Of a stretch of DNA of 64,000 nucleotides, positions 55,895 to 64,000 are shown piece by piece. The notes beneath the pieces are model-generated. The model was given only the letters and a program-made list of their open reading frames with translations. It made no database searches and was not told where the DNA came from. The stretch comes from Yersinia thracica. GTDB taxonomy: Bacteria; Pseudomonadota; Gammaproteobacteria; Enterobacterales; Enterobacteriaceae. Position 1 is the first letter of the stretch. Each line of letters opens with the position of its first letter. The DNA is taken from contig NZ_CABHXX010000074.1 in assembly GCF_902170565.1 (NCBI RefSeq), forward strand, positions 114,373-178,372, written 5' to 3'. Position numbers and translations under genes: made by a program.

Positions 55895-56887
55895 TTAAGC
55901 ATTAAGATAAACCATCCCTTCCGCGCCGTAGCGTTCCCCTGCTGCGGCTTGGAAGGGGAATACGGCATCCAAAGCCGCCAACTCTTGCTCACTGAGCACC
56001 ACATCCAATGCGCCCAAATTCTCCTCCAGATAAGTGCGCCGCTTGGTTCCAGGGATTGGCACGATGTATTTCCCCTGCGCCAGCACCCAGGCTAATGCTA
56101 ATTGTGACGGCTTAACTCCCTTATCTTGCGCCATTTTTGTTACTGTATCGGCCAATGCCAGATTCAGAAAAAAGTTATCGCCTTGAAAACGTGGGTTATT
56201 ACGGCGAAAATCATCAGCGGCTAAATCATTCGGGCTGCGTATTGCACCGGTCAAAAAACCACGGCCTAATGGGCTATAAGCCACAAATCCTACCCCTAAT
56301 CTTTCGCAGGTCGCCAAGACGGAAGTTTCCACATCCCGTGTCCACAGTGAGTATTCACTCTGCACCGCAGTAATCGGGTGTACCTGATGGGCTTTTTCTA
56401 ATGTTGCTGCCGAGACTTCACTCAGGCCGATGTAGCGAATTTTACCGGCGGTGACCAAATCAGCCAAAGTCCCAACGACCTCTTCGACAGGAACCGTCGG
56501 ATCGCCCCGATGCTGATAATATAGATCAATAACATCAACGCCTAAGCGCTTGAGGCTGCCGTCAACAGATTGGCGGATATAATCTGGACGGCCACTGACG
56601 CTACGGGCAGCCGGATTTGCTGGGTCGCGCACAATGCCAAACTTGGTGGCTAAAAAGACCTGATCCCGCTTGCCCTTAATCGCCCGCCCCACCAGCTCTT
56701 CATTAGTAAAGGGGCCATATATGTCAGCGGTGTCCAGCAGAGTGACGCCCAACTCCAGTGACCGGTGCAGAGTCGCAATGGACTCATTAACATCCTGATT
56801 AGTAGAGTAATAATCACTCATTCCCATGCAGCCAAGGCCCAAAGCAGAAACCAGCGGGCCATTTGAACCTAATTGACGTTGTTGCAT
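55895..56887 (-). CDS. Aldo/keto reductase
   Basis: NADPH-dependent carbonyl reductase, physiological substrate unknown. From ATG 56887 ([20 protein letters not shown]) it has 330 residues; GGGGAG lies 7 bases upstream, and the longer frames to 56902 or 56968 are less likely. The catalytic tetrad appears as DTADIYGP (Asp, Tyr), LATKFGIV (Lys) and YYQHRGDP (His). It has the cofactor-binding [15 protein letters not shown] near 275. It diverges from a LysR regulator 116 bp away, its likely controller. Confidence 0.93.
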   Translation of the reverse strand: MQQRQLGSNGPLVSALGLGCMGMSDYYSTNQDVNESIATLHRSLELGVTLLDTADIYGPFTNEELVGRAIKGKRDQVFLATKFGIVRDPANPAARSVSGRPDYIRQSVDGSLKRLGVDVIDLYYQHRGDPTVPVEEVVGTLADLVTAGKIRYIGLSEVSAATLEKAHQVHPITAVQSEYSLWTRDVETSVLATCERLGVGFVAYSPLGRGFLTGAIRSPNDLAADDFRRNNPRFQGDNFFLNLALADTVTKMAQDKGVKPSQLALAWVLAQGKYIVPIPGTKRRTYLEENLGALDVVLSEQELAALDAVFPFQAAAGERYGAEGMVYLNA

Positions 56888-57003
56888 TGCGATACTCCCC
56901 ATTGGTGATGTCGGAAGAAAGTGTGGTTGTTTCGTGAGGAAAGATAAATAATGCAGATCACTCATCACTGTTCAAAAAACACCAACAATAGGCGAGCGCA
57001 GTT

Positions 57004-57930
57004 ATGGACCAAATACAAGCCATGCAGATTTTTGTGCGAATTGTTGAGTTGGGCAATTTCAGTCGCGCAGCAGAAAAACTGCAATTGCCGCGAGCCACGG
57101 TCAGCCACACCTTAAAGCGATTAGAGCAGCGGTTAGGGGTTCGCTTACTGGTGCGCACCACCCGGCAAGTGAATATCACCGCCGAGGGCACACTGTATTA
57201 TCACCGTTGTCTGCAATTATTGTCGGCATTTGAAGAGGCAAACTCGCTGTTCAGCCACCAGCGGTTGCAACCGGAGGGGAAAGTTCGCATTGATATGCCA
57301 CACTCACTGGCGCGCAATGTGGTCATCCCGGCTTTGAGTGATTTTTATCAGCGCTATCCTCATATCACACTGATTCTTGGTGCAAATGACAGCACCATCG
57401 ACCTGCTGCGCGAAGGAGTAGATTGTGTATTGCGGGCCTGGTTGCCCCGCGATGAACAATTAGCTGCACGTAATATTGGTCAGCAACCACAAATTACCTG
57501 TGCGTCCCCGGCTTATTTAGAAAAATACGGTATTCCAATGTCACTGGATGACTTAACGGGTCATCAAGCCGTGGGCTATTTCTCGCCGTTAAATAACCGC
57601 GATTACCCGCTGGAGTTTGTTTATCAGGGGAAAGTTGAAAACCGTGTTTTGCCCAGTATTTTAAGTGTCAGTGGCGCAGATGCTTATATTGCGGCGGGAG
57701 TTGCAGGTTTGGGGTTGATTCAAGCGCCAACGGCGGGAATTCAGCATCAATTAGCACAAGGCGCATTGATTGAAGTACTTTCCCATTTACCCCCGCCGGT
57801 CATGCCGCTGTTTATCATGTACCCTCCGGGCCGTTTTTTAGCACCCAGAGTTAGGGTGCTAATTGACTGGCTAATTGAACTATTCACCCATTATCCGCCC
57901 AAATCAGATGACTTTGGGAACAAAACGTAA
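57004..57930 (+). CDS. LysR-family transcriptional regulator
   Basis: The 308 residues contain the N-terminal winged helix (FVRIVELGNFSRAAEKLQLP, 10-29, then RATVSHTLKRLEQRLGVRLL) and a substrate-binding-protein-like effector domain (about 90-300). It belongs to the same CrgA-type branch as the regulator at 31831. Divergent orientation with the aldo/keto reductase is the standard LysR-target layout. Effector unknown. Confidence 0.92.
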   Translation: MDQIQAMQIFVRIVELGNFSRAAEKLQLPRATVSHTLKRLEQRLGVRLLVRTTRQVNITAEGTLYYHRCLQLLSAFEEANSLFSHQRLQPEGKVRIDMPHSLARNVVIPALSDFYQRYPHITLILGANDSTIDLLREGVDCVLRAWLPRDEQLAARNIGQQPQITCASPAYLEKYGIPMSLDDLTGHQAVGYFSPLNNRDYPLEFVYQGKVENRVLPSILSVSGADAYIAAGVAGLGLIQAPTAGIQHQLAQGALIEVLSHLPPPVMPLFIMYPPGRFLAPRVRVLIDWLIELFTHYPPKSDDFGNKT

Positions 57931-58013
57931 ATAAGAAAGACTTCAGTAATCAAATCAATTGCTCAACATATGATGCTTTTTACAGCAAACACCCCAATGA
58001 GGGGAAATAAGTA

Positions 58014-58041
58014 TTGACCTGAACGCGAAAATCTCTAGAAT
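58014..58041 (+). promoter_or_regulatory. tRNA-Leu promoter
   Basis: TTGACC and TAGAAT are separated by 16 bp, followed by the GC-rich discriminator TCGCCTCCG typical of stringently controlled stable-RNA promoters, 38 bp upstream of the tRNA. Confidence 0.85.
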
Positions 58042-58078
58042 TCGCCTCCGTAGTACAGATTTATATTGCACAGCACAT

Positions 58079-58165
58079 GCGATGGTGGCGGAATTGGTAG
58101 ACGCGCTAGCTTCAGGTGTTAGTGTTCTTACGGACGTGAGGGTTCAAGTCCCTCCCTTCGCACCA
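58079..58165 (+). tRNA. tRNA-Leu, anticodon CAG
   Basis: An 87-base class II tRNA with encoded CCA. Anticodon loop CTTCAGG gives CAG; the D-arm (GCGGAATTGGTAGACGC), long variable arm (GTGTTCTTACGGACGTG region) and T-arm GAGGG-TTCAAGT-CCCTC are clear. The acceptor stem GCGATGG/CCTTCGC has a T-T mismatch at position 5:68. In E. coli three copies (leuQPV) sit at this chromosomal position; only one is present here. Confidence 0.97.
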
Positions 58166-58251
58166 CGATGATTTCTAATCTCAGCACCGCTTAACTTCCC
58201 CTTTTCCTATAGCAATATTTTGTCAATACGTGCTAACACCGCCACGTAAAA

Positions 58252-58527
58252 TTAATTGTGCATCAATACTGCGACCATACCCGCCAAAAGCGCCAGACAA
58301 GATGGCAATAATAGAAAATGCCGTAACCGTGCGTGATACAACATGCTCACCGTCGCCAGCATGGCGACTATAATCAAAACCCGCAACTGATCCACTGTGA
58401 TATCCGCCCACCCCAGCACCGGTAACAAAGCAAAAGGCAGTAACATCCCCCAGCCACTGGACATCCCACGACTCAATAAACCGCTTATCCCCCATGAACG
58501 GTAAACTGCAAATCTGGCTGTAGTCAT
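58252..58527 (-). CDS. yjjZ: YjjZ-like DUF1435 membrane protein
   Basis: The 91-residue product (ATG 58527) carries the DUF1435 pattern seen in E. coli YjjZ: SSGWGMLLPFALLPVL, then MLYHARLRHFLLLPSCLALL near the C terminus, with three hydrophobic helices. The start is uncertain: ATG 58527 has only GGTGGG upstream, while TTG 58473 or ATG 58464 would give a length nearer E. coli. The position beside the tRNA-Leu agrees with E. coli synteny, though fhuF, its neighbour there, was not found. Function unknown. Confidence 0.78.
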   Translation of the reverse strand: MTTARFAVYRSWGISGLLSRGMSSGWGMLLPFALLPVLGWADITVDQLRVLIIVAMLATVSMLYHARLRHFLLLPSCLALLAGMVAVLMHN

Positions 58528-58880
58528 AATGTCGCCCACCCAAGTGATAATGATAACCAATATCATATATTACTCTGGCACAATCTGCATCATGAAGTTC
58601 AATCTGCATCATGAAGTTATTGCAAGAAAACGCCTGATTCCACTGACCCAGCGCCATTGACACCATCGATATATCAGATATAGAGGAGTAAATTGATTAG
58701 TTGATCGACATCATGATGACAGGGTGAAACAAAAATGGTAATTTTGATTAAGAAAATTCCTAAATCAATGTTAAAACGATTCAAACAAAAATAATTACTT
58801 AAAATAACTATTTATCGTGATGCTCAAATAAAAGGGCTTCATGAGGATATTGTTTATTTGTCTACTGACAGCGCGACATT
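58528..58880. other. yjjZ-hmsT intergenic region (353 bp)
   Basis: AT-rich; presumably holds the hmsT promoter. A duplicated phrase (TGCATCATGAAGTT, 58587-58600 and 58605-58618) lies near its yjjZ end. No gene seen; the short minus-strand frame here is out of phase with yjjZ and unsupported. Confidence 0.5.
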
Positions 58881-59981
58881 ATGCAGAGTGAATTGAATAT
58901 GAATAGCCATTCCTACGATCAGCTGCTGAAAAGTAAGCATCGGCTCTCTTTGTTGCTTTTTCTATTTCTTAATGCGTCGTCAGCTATTTTTAGTATGATA
59001 TTACCCTCCCCTGAAACACCAGCAGTGACATTACCTATCGTCATGATCACGTTTATCAGTCTCAGTGCAGCGGGGTATTTGGTTTTTATTTCGAAGAATT
59101 ATGCCGATAAATTGAATTTATTTTCAATTACTATGGGTGTGCTCTGGGCTTGGCAAATCATTCTTAAATATGAATATCTGGGCACTAATGAAAATAACTA
59201 CTTGTTGCTCAGCCTGTTTACTATTTTCTTTATCAGCACTATTGCGCTGTCCGACAACTTTCTCGCCTTTTGTCTACATACCGGCCCTTCTGCACTTACT
59301 GTTATTTTTTTGGATGATTTTCAAAATATTTTCCGCATCATATTCACTGTCATGTTGCCTCTGATTGGCTTTTCTTTGCATCATTTGATGCTGCGCCGCA
59401 GTGATGATTTCACCCGCAAACTCGTGGCACACCTTTATAACGAAAGAGAAAAATTTAGTGATTTAAGCATGATAGACCCGCTCACCAGTTTGTATAATCG
59501 CCGGGGATTGGAAAATAAACTTGAGACACTACTCGCACAGTCTCCCGGCAATCATTACGTGCTGCTACTCGATATCGACCATTTTAAAGCCTATAACGAT
59601 AACTATGGCCATACAATGGGAGACCAAGCATTGGTGCGCGTAGCGGCTGCTATTCGTGATGCTGTCCGTTCGCGCGATATCGTGGTGCGCTATGGTGGTG
59701 AAGAGTTTTTAGTATTGCTGACACATGTGAGTGAAGAATATGCCACACAGTTAGCTGAGCGCGTACGACAAAGAGTTTTAGGGCTTGATATTCCACATGT
59801 TTTCAATCATAAAGTGTCCACAACCGTCACCTTAAGTGCCGGGATTTCGCCGTTACAATCTTATGATTTGGCATCCTCACTCAAAGCCGCTGATGAGGCA
59901 CTTTATCGGGCTAAAAAAGATGGCCGGAATAAGGTCGCATTTGCCAAGGATGAATTATCAAAATTTGAATCTTCGCCCTGA
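58881..59981 (+). CDS. hmsT: HmsT, membrane diguanylate cyclase
   Basis: Produces cyclic di-GMP that activates Hms (poly-N-acetylglucosamine) biofilm formation; in Y. pestis HmsT is the main cyclase for in vitro biofilm. The 366 residues have about six N-terminal hydrophobic helices (residues 22-170) and a C-terminal GGDEF-type domain: LTSLYNRRGLENKLE, YGGEEFLVLL (GGEEF about 272-276), with I-site RSRD five residues before it. ATG 58899 is an alternative start. Assignment to HmsT, not a generic cyclase, rests on the N-terminal membrane plan and the locus. Confidence 0.88.
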   Translation: MQSELNMNSHSYDQLLKSKHRLSLLLFLFLNASSAIFSMILPSPETPAVTLPIVMITFISLSAAGYLVFISKNYADKLNLFSITMGVLWAWQIILKYEYLGTNENNYLLLSLFTIFFISTIALSDNFLAFCLHTGPSALTVIFLDDFQNIFRIIFTVMLPLIGFSLHHLMLRRSDDFTRKLVAHLYNEREKFSDLSMIDPLTSLYNRRGLENKLETLLAQSPGNHYVLLLDIDHFKAYNDNYGHTMGDQALVRVAAAIRDAVRSRDIVVRYGGEEFLVLLTHVSEEYATQLAERVRQRVLGLDIPHVFNHKVSTTVTLSAGISPLQSYDLASSLKAADEALYRAKKDGRNKVAFAKDELSKFESSP

Positions 59982-60132
59982 CAAAATGGCTGAAAGTGGC
60001 GCTTAATGATTAATTCTCAAGTGAATACTTGAGTTGAATACCGCGGTATTATATTTCTCTGTTATTTTGTTATTAACCCTTTTCATTGCATATGCAAAAA
60101 TAGCCCTTTAACGTATCTGGCGATAGATAATA

Positions 60133-60253
60133 TCTATCCCGTAATACTTCAGACTGCATGTGTTAGCTACTTCATTCCCCCCAATCACTGACTGACGAAA
60201 GCTTTTTAGGACTCGCTCAATTGCCGCCTTCCTGCAACTCGAATTATTTAGAC
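60133..60253 (-). repeat. Diverged ERIC-like element, reverse orientation
   Basis: TATCCCGTAATACTTCAG at one end and GCAACTCGAATTATTTAG at the other match the termini of the elements at 7904-8029 and 30392-30591; the core (CCCCAATCACTGACTGACGA) is degenerate. Confidence 0.7.
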
Positions 60254-60376
60254 TAATCATTCTAACTTTCCCAATCAAAACATAATTAGTTTGTGATTGA
60301 CTTTATTATTCCCATCTCAGTGCTCATTACTCCCCCCAATGAAGTTTCCGTGTTGATAAATCAACACGGGAATATA

Positions 60377-60395
60377 AGTAATGATTATCATTTAT
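60377..60395. promoter_or_regulatory. Fur-box-like site with no obvious target gene
   Basis: AGTAATGATTATCATTTAT contains the symmetrical core AATGAT-T-ATCATT, matching the 19-bp Fur consensus GATAATGATAATCATTATC at 13 positions. TATGAT (60395-60400 region) could serve as an overlapping -10. The next downstream gene is dhaR, 380 bp away, not a known iron gene. Confidence 0.65.
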
Positions 60396-60450
60396 ATGAT
60401 ATAGGGATAACTTAAAAGAAAATGTGCAAAACGGAACGAGAACAGGATAC

Positions 60451-60485
60451 ATAAGCCCGGCAAATGACTCTCTTACCGGGCTTAT
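60451..60485. other. 10-bp stem-loop downstream of the Fur-box-like site
   Basis: ATAAGCCCGG and CCGGGCTTAT pair perfectly with a 15-nt loop. No T-run follows on either strand, so it is not a classical terminator. It lies about 60-90 bases beyond the Fur-box-like site. Confidence 0.6.
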
Positions 60486-60772
60486 CCTAAACAGCTAAAT
60501 TACCCCTGCGCCCAAGGGCACAGCCACCGAACCTTTATGGCCCCGACTCCAGTCAGCAGGGCTTATTGGGTCATTTCACATAATTGGAGAACTACGCATT
60601 ACGTGACTCCGCGCATTGCGGCTATCTATCAAGGCCAGTTAGAATGAGTTAATAGCGACTGATTCACTCGGTGAAAGCATTAACCTGTGAAAAACAATAA
60701 ACGTATTAGCATCAATGACATTGTCAAATTGGCTGACGGTACCGAGGAGAATTTTCTCCGGTTTTGCCCTCA

Positions 60773-62692
60773 ATGAGCAGCACTGAGCCGGTTGCGACTC
60801 CGGCGCTAGCAGGGTCGTGGCAACGCTGCCAAAAACTGATGCAAGCCCAGCAATGGCGGGTACCTCACCGTGCGGTGGGGGCAACTTTTCAGTCAATTTG
60901 TCAGCGAAAAAATGACTTACTGGTGTTAGGCCAAGCCGCACTGGAAGATGCTTATGAATACATGGGATCACGCCACTGTGTACTGCTCATTCTTGATGAA
61001 AGTGGCTGCACCCTGTGGCAATGCGGCCATCCACAGACCATCAGTCAGTTACAAAAATTGGGCATTGATAGTGGCAGTTATTGGACTGAGGGATTAATCG
61101 GCACCAATGCCCCCGCTCTGGCAATAGCTGAAGGGCATCCAATACAGGTCAGCGGCCAGCAACATTTCAAGCAAGCGCTGCATCCGTGGCAATTTTGTGC
61201 CACCCCGGTGTATGACAATAGTGGCCGTCAACGGGCGGTGATTGTTCTGGGAAGTTTACTGGCTGATAACGCCGCCAGTGACTTGCCGCTAACACTGGCG
61301 ATTGCCCGAGAAATTGGCAATTACCTCCACGCCGACACCTTATTGGCAGAAACTAACCGTCATCTGAATGAACTCAATGCCCTGCTGGATGGGGTTGAAG
61401 ATGGTGTAATGGCTTGGGATCAACGGGGGTGTCTGTTGTACCTTAACCGCCGTGCGGCCGCTATTTTGCAACTCGATGAGACCAGCAGCCTCGGCAAGCC
61501 CGTCACAGATTTACTCACCCTCCCCGCCTTGCTGACTCAAGCTATTTTGCACCGCAATCCTCTCAGCCATGTGGAAGTGACCTTTGAAAATCAGCAGCAA
61601 TTTATTTCTGCCTTATTGACTCTCAAGCCCATTCCCGATGGCGATCGCTGTGGTTTTATTGCACTTTTGCATCCGCAAGAATTACTGCGGCAAATGATTC
61701 ATAACCAATTAGGGCGAGCCAGTTATACCTTTGACGACATGCCCGTCGCGTCACTAGAAATGCGCCGCTTAATTCGTTATGGCAAACAAGCTGCCAAAGG
61801 CCGACATCCCATTTTACTGCATGGGGAAGAAGGTGTCGGGAAGCAACAATTGGGACAGGCAATTCATAATGCTAGCAATCGAGCCGCTGGCCCGTATATC
61901 GTATTGAATTGTCAGGCATTACCACAAAATATTATGGCGCGGGAATTTCTTGGCTGTGATGCCAGTGAAGGTGAGTCTGGGCAGCCCAGCAAATTTGAAT
62001 TAGCCAACGGCGGCACTTTATATCTGGAGCAAGTCGAATACTTATCACCAGAAATGCAGTCTGCTCTGCTGCAAATGGTCAAAACCGGCATGGTCATGCG
62101 GGTAAACTCCAATCGGGTGATCCCTGTGGATGTGCGGATCATTACCGCCACTGGCGCTGATTTACCTTCGTTAGTCAAACAAGGGCATTTTCGCCGTCAA
62201 CTGTTCTATACCCTGCAATCTTTCGAGCTTCATATCCCCCCTTTGCGCCAACGTCAGCAAGATATTCCGCTGCTGGTTCAGCATACGCTGGCAAGTCTTG
62301 GGCAACATTTTCACTGCCAATATCAGCCGGACGAAAATGTGATTCGCCAATTGTGCCAATACCCATGGCCCGGTAATGATCAGGAGCTGAAAAGTGTGGT
62401 TGAGCGAGCCGCCATGGCCTGCCGCAATAACCGTATCAATCTCAATGACTTGCCAGAGCATCTGTTAGGCGAAAAACTATTGTTGGAGCCGGATATGCCG
62501 CAACCTCAGCCAGTCTTATCACTACAAGAATTAGAAAGGCAGGCTATTATTCGCGCCGCACTAGTCTGCCAGGGACAACTGAATGAAATGGCCGTTTTAT
62601 TGGGAATAGGCCGCACAACATTATGGCGAAAAGTAAAATTCCACCGACTGGATATTCACCAATTCAAGGGCGGTGAATCGTTGTCAGTTTAA
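60773..62692 (+). CDS. dhaR: DhaR, transcriptional activator of dihydroxyacetone kinase genes
   Basis: Enhancer-binding-protein-like regulator. From ATG 60773 (MSSTEPVATPALAGSWQRCQ) it has 639 residues, the E. coli DhaR length; an upstream TTG at 60764 is possible. Order: GAF domain (about 45-185, ALEDAYEYMGSRHCVLLILD), PAS domain (about 200-310), AAA+ domain with Walker A LLHGEEGVGKQQLG (about 348-361) and a C-terminal Fis-type helix (EMAVLLGIGRTTLWRKVKFH). The GAFTGA loop that contacts sigma-54 is absent (EGESGQ region), as in E. coli DhaR, which works with sigma-70. GAGGAG lies upstream but inside a GGAGAA/TTCTCC palindrome, so access may be regulated. dhaKLM is not adjacent. Confidence 0.92.
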   Translation: MSSTEPVATPALAGSWQRCQKLMQAQQWRVPHRAVGATFQSICQRKNDLLVLGQAALEDAYEYMGSRHCVLLILDESGCTLWQCGHPQTISQLQKLGIDSGSYWTEGLIGTNAPALAIAEGHPIQVSGQQHFKQALHPWQFCATPVYDNSGRQRAVIVLGSLLADNAASDLPLTLAIAREIGNYLHADTLLAETNRHLNELNALLDGVEDGVMAWDQRGCLLYLNRRAAAILQLDETSSLGKPVTDLLTLPALLTQAILHRNPLSHVEVTFENQQQFISALLTLKPIPDGDRCGFIALLHPQELLRQMIHNQLGRASYTFDDMPVASLEMRRLIRYGKQAAKGRHPILLHGEEGVGKQQLGQAIHNASNRAAGPYIVLNCQALPQNIMAREFLGCDASEGESGQPSKFELANGGTLYLEQVEYLSPEMQSALLQMVKTGMVMRVNSNRVIPVDVRIITATGADLPSLVKQGHFRRQLFYTLQSFELHIPPLRQRQQDIPLLVQHTLASLGQHFHCQYQPDENVIRQLCQYPWPGNDQELKSVVERAAMACRNNRINLNDLPEHLLGEKLLLEPDMPQPQPVLSLQELERQAIIRAALVCQGQLNEMAVLLGIGRTTLWRKVKFHRLDIHQFKGGESLSV

Positions 62693-63195
62693 CCGCTATA
62701 AAGCCCTCTCAGTGACAAATCTGCACCAAATTAACCCCACATAGCATTACTATCAATTATGGATAAATTTCTCGTTAACAGAGCATAATGCAAAAATTAG
62801 AATTAATTCCATTTAGATGAGTGGAGTTTAAATTATTATTGAGATAATAAAAATAATGACTTACCTATTTAACATGATTTACAGAAATTTAAAATGATAT
62901 CAAATACGCAGATAAATAAAGAGAGACCGTTATTGATAACAGTTACTCATTAAATATGTCCCTATAAACTCACCGATAAAAAATCATCAACAATCTATAA
63001 TTTGATAAACATGTACATCTATGAGTATTTATAAAAGCTTGCCGAAAAGATATCTTTGAGATATAAAAACAGCGAAATAAAAAACATTTAAGACACCATT
63101 ATAAAACAACTTAATTAATATGCATTATTTTTTATTATTTATTTAAATTAATATCACTCATCAATAACAATTTAGCAAGGCAGGATATTTTTATT
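62693..63195. other. AT-rich intergenic region (503 bp) before the dioxygenase-like gene
   Basis: Very AT-rich with no gene, clear terminator or repeat. The composition change begins here and continues into the next gene, marking the likely edge of an acquired segment. Confidence 0.6.
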
Positions 63196-64000
63196 ATGGG
63201 AATTAAATATAAAATCATTCAATTTAATATAAATGATTTTGGTGTAAATATAAAATCAATTCAAAATGAACTATCATTTGAAAAATTAGATTGGGACACT
63301 AATGATATTAAGTTATCTCAATTGAGATTTCTTATCAGTAAATTCTTTGCAAATAGAAAAATAATTTTTCAGGAAGCGCAACGCTATCTTGATGACAAGT
63401 TGCCTCCCAAGGGTATTCAAGCGCTGATATCGACTTTATCTGTATCTGATAAAAAAACCTTCTACGCCTATAAGGCCTTTAGAAAAAGAGGAATCTGCCA
63501 ATTCATTGTCGAACACATTGATAATAAATGGGTGGTCAATAATATTGATCTTTCCGCATTAACCCACTTTACTCAACATGCTGACCATCAGTTAGATTTA
63601 AGGCAATTAATACGTCACTTTCCTCCTATGGATCGGGCCGCAGTCGAATCTCCGACATTAAAGATACTGATTGAGAACTTCGTAGAAATGCTGTGTGAAT
63701 GTGAACCTAAGCAAAAAATAAAAAAAATTGAAGTCACTTGTCATCAAGTATCTTTGATTATTGATAGCTCAATACATTCAGTGTCCAATTCACCTGAGGG
63801 TTTACATCAAGATGGGAGCGACTATATTGTATCCGCATTAGTCATTGATAAATATAATATTGAAGGTGGAGCGAGTAAACTTTACTGTACAGAAAAAGAT
63901 GAACTTATTAAATCACACACATTAGAGCCAGGTGAGGGGCTATTCCATATAGATAAAAACTCAACTATTTGGCATCAGGTAACACCTATAAAATTAAAGG
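63196..64000 (+). CDS. 2-oxoglutarate/Fe(II) dioxygenase-like protein, 5' part
   Basis: Open frame of 268 codons from ATG 63196 (MGIKYKIIQFNINDFGVNIK) to the window end without a stop. AGGA lies 10 bases upstream. The C-terminal half has the metal-binding pattern of the 2OG-Fe dioxygenase family that includes amino-acid hydroxylases such as isoleucine dioxygenase: EGLHQDGSDYIVSALVI (HxD, about 208-210), EGGASKLYC and, near the cut, TIWHQVTPI (second His). The N-terminal 170 residues are unlike any I recognise. The gene is AT-rich and follows a long AT-rich gap. Substrate unknown; the remaining gene and partners lie beyond the window. Confidence 0.78.
   Translation, partial: MGIKYKIIQFNINDFGVNIKSIQNELSFEKLDWDTNDIKLSQLRFLISKFFANRKIIFQEAQRYLDDKLPPKGIQALISTLSVSDKKTFYAYKAFRKRGICQFIVEHIDNKWVVNNIDLSALTHFTQHADHQLDLRQLIRHFPPMDRAAVESPTLKILIENFVEMLCECEPKQKIKKIEVTCHQVSLIIDSSIHSVSNSPEGLHQDGSDYIVSALVIDKYNIEGGASKLYCTEKDELIKSHTLEPGEGLFHIDKNSTIWHQVTPIKLK

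Larger units (their letters stand above)
59982..60772. other. hmsT-dhaR intergenic region (791 bp)
   Basis: No full-length gene. It holds a CTCAAGT/ACTTGAG stem after hmsT (60016-60033), a diverged reverse ERIC, a CCGTGTTGAT hairpin (60348-60369), a Fur-box-like site, a 10-bp stem (60451-60485) and a 29-codon frame running into dhaR. In E. coli dhaKLM would be divergent from dhaR; it is not here. Confidence 0.6.

Noticed and set aside
58079..58165. tRNA-Leu as the attachment site of an integrative element
   Set aside because: No integrase, no duplicated tRNA 3' end downstream and no phage genes; the neighbours keep E. coli synteny.

Overview
The window reads as chromosomal DNA of a Yersinia species, most likely outside Y. 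pestis. Three things point there. The gene order follows the enterobacterial arc from dnaK through thr, arcA, rob, slt, ettA, nadR, radA, serB, deo, prfC, rsmC and tRNA-Leu. It carries the Yersinia biofilm genes hmsCDE and hmsT. It is also littered with ERIC-type intergenic repeats, which are abundant in the Y. enterocolitica group. No prophage, integrase, insertion-sequence transposase or CRISPR array was seen.

Layout, left to right. At 1-10.4 kb: the first codons of dnaJ, dnaK with two heat-shock promoters, satP, a large AT-rich secreted protein of unknown function (3212-5668), an MHS-type transporter, mog, talb and yaaA. At 10.5-15.5 kb: the attenuated thrLABC operon, transcribed leftward. 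At 16.1-22.6 kb: a conserved block of yjjY, arcA, creA, rob, gpmB, yjjX, trpR and slt. At 23.1-28.5 kb: a P-type ATPase and hmsCDE, which sit between slt and ettA (neighbours in E. coli). At 28.7-36.5 kb: ettA, a broken fic gene behind a double palindromic operator, a LysR/oxidoreductase pair, nadR with its own NadR box, then an AT-rich pocket with two unrecognised small genes. At 36.6-41.3 kb: radA, serB, smp and yjjJ. At 41.5-50 kb: deoCABD (transcribed C, A, B, D) with a two-CRP-site promoter, a concentrative nucleoside permease, yjjV and yjjU. At 50-58.5 kb: ytjA, osmY, prfC, rimI, holD, a RelE/ParD-like toxin-antitoxin pair, rsmC, an aldo/keto reductase with a LysR regulator, tRNA-Leu(CAG) and a yjjZ-like gene. 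At 58.9-64 kb: the diguanylate cyclase hmsT, a long intergenic region with a Fur-box-like site, dhaR without a dhaKLM operon beside it, and the 5' part of an AT-rich 2-oxoglutarate/Fe(II) dioxygenase-like gene cut by the window end.

Functionally, most of the window is core metabolism: threonine synthesis, deoxynucleoside catabolism, NAD regulation, chaperones and translation factors. Both known Yersinia diguanylate-cyclase loci of the Hms biofilm system lie here about 31 kb apart. Accessory material sits at the breaks in E. coli synteny: 3.2-5.7, 23-28.5, 30.6-33.9, 35.2-36.5, 54.1-54.6 and 63-64 kb.

The most interesting unexplained items are these: the crystallin/GNAT secreted protein; the fic gene with an in-frame amber codon, an altered Fic motif and two 29-bp palindromes in its promoter; three separate loci with three-copy 18-19 bp tandem repeats at gene 5' ends; a second palindromic intergenic repeat family flanking the deo genes; and an orphan Fur-box-like site upstream of dhaR. 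All calls rest on reading the sequence and on remembered family features; no database search was run.
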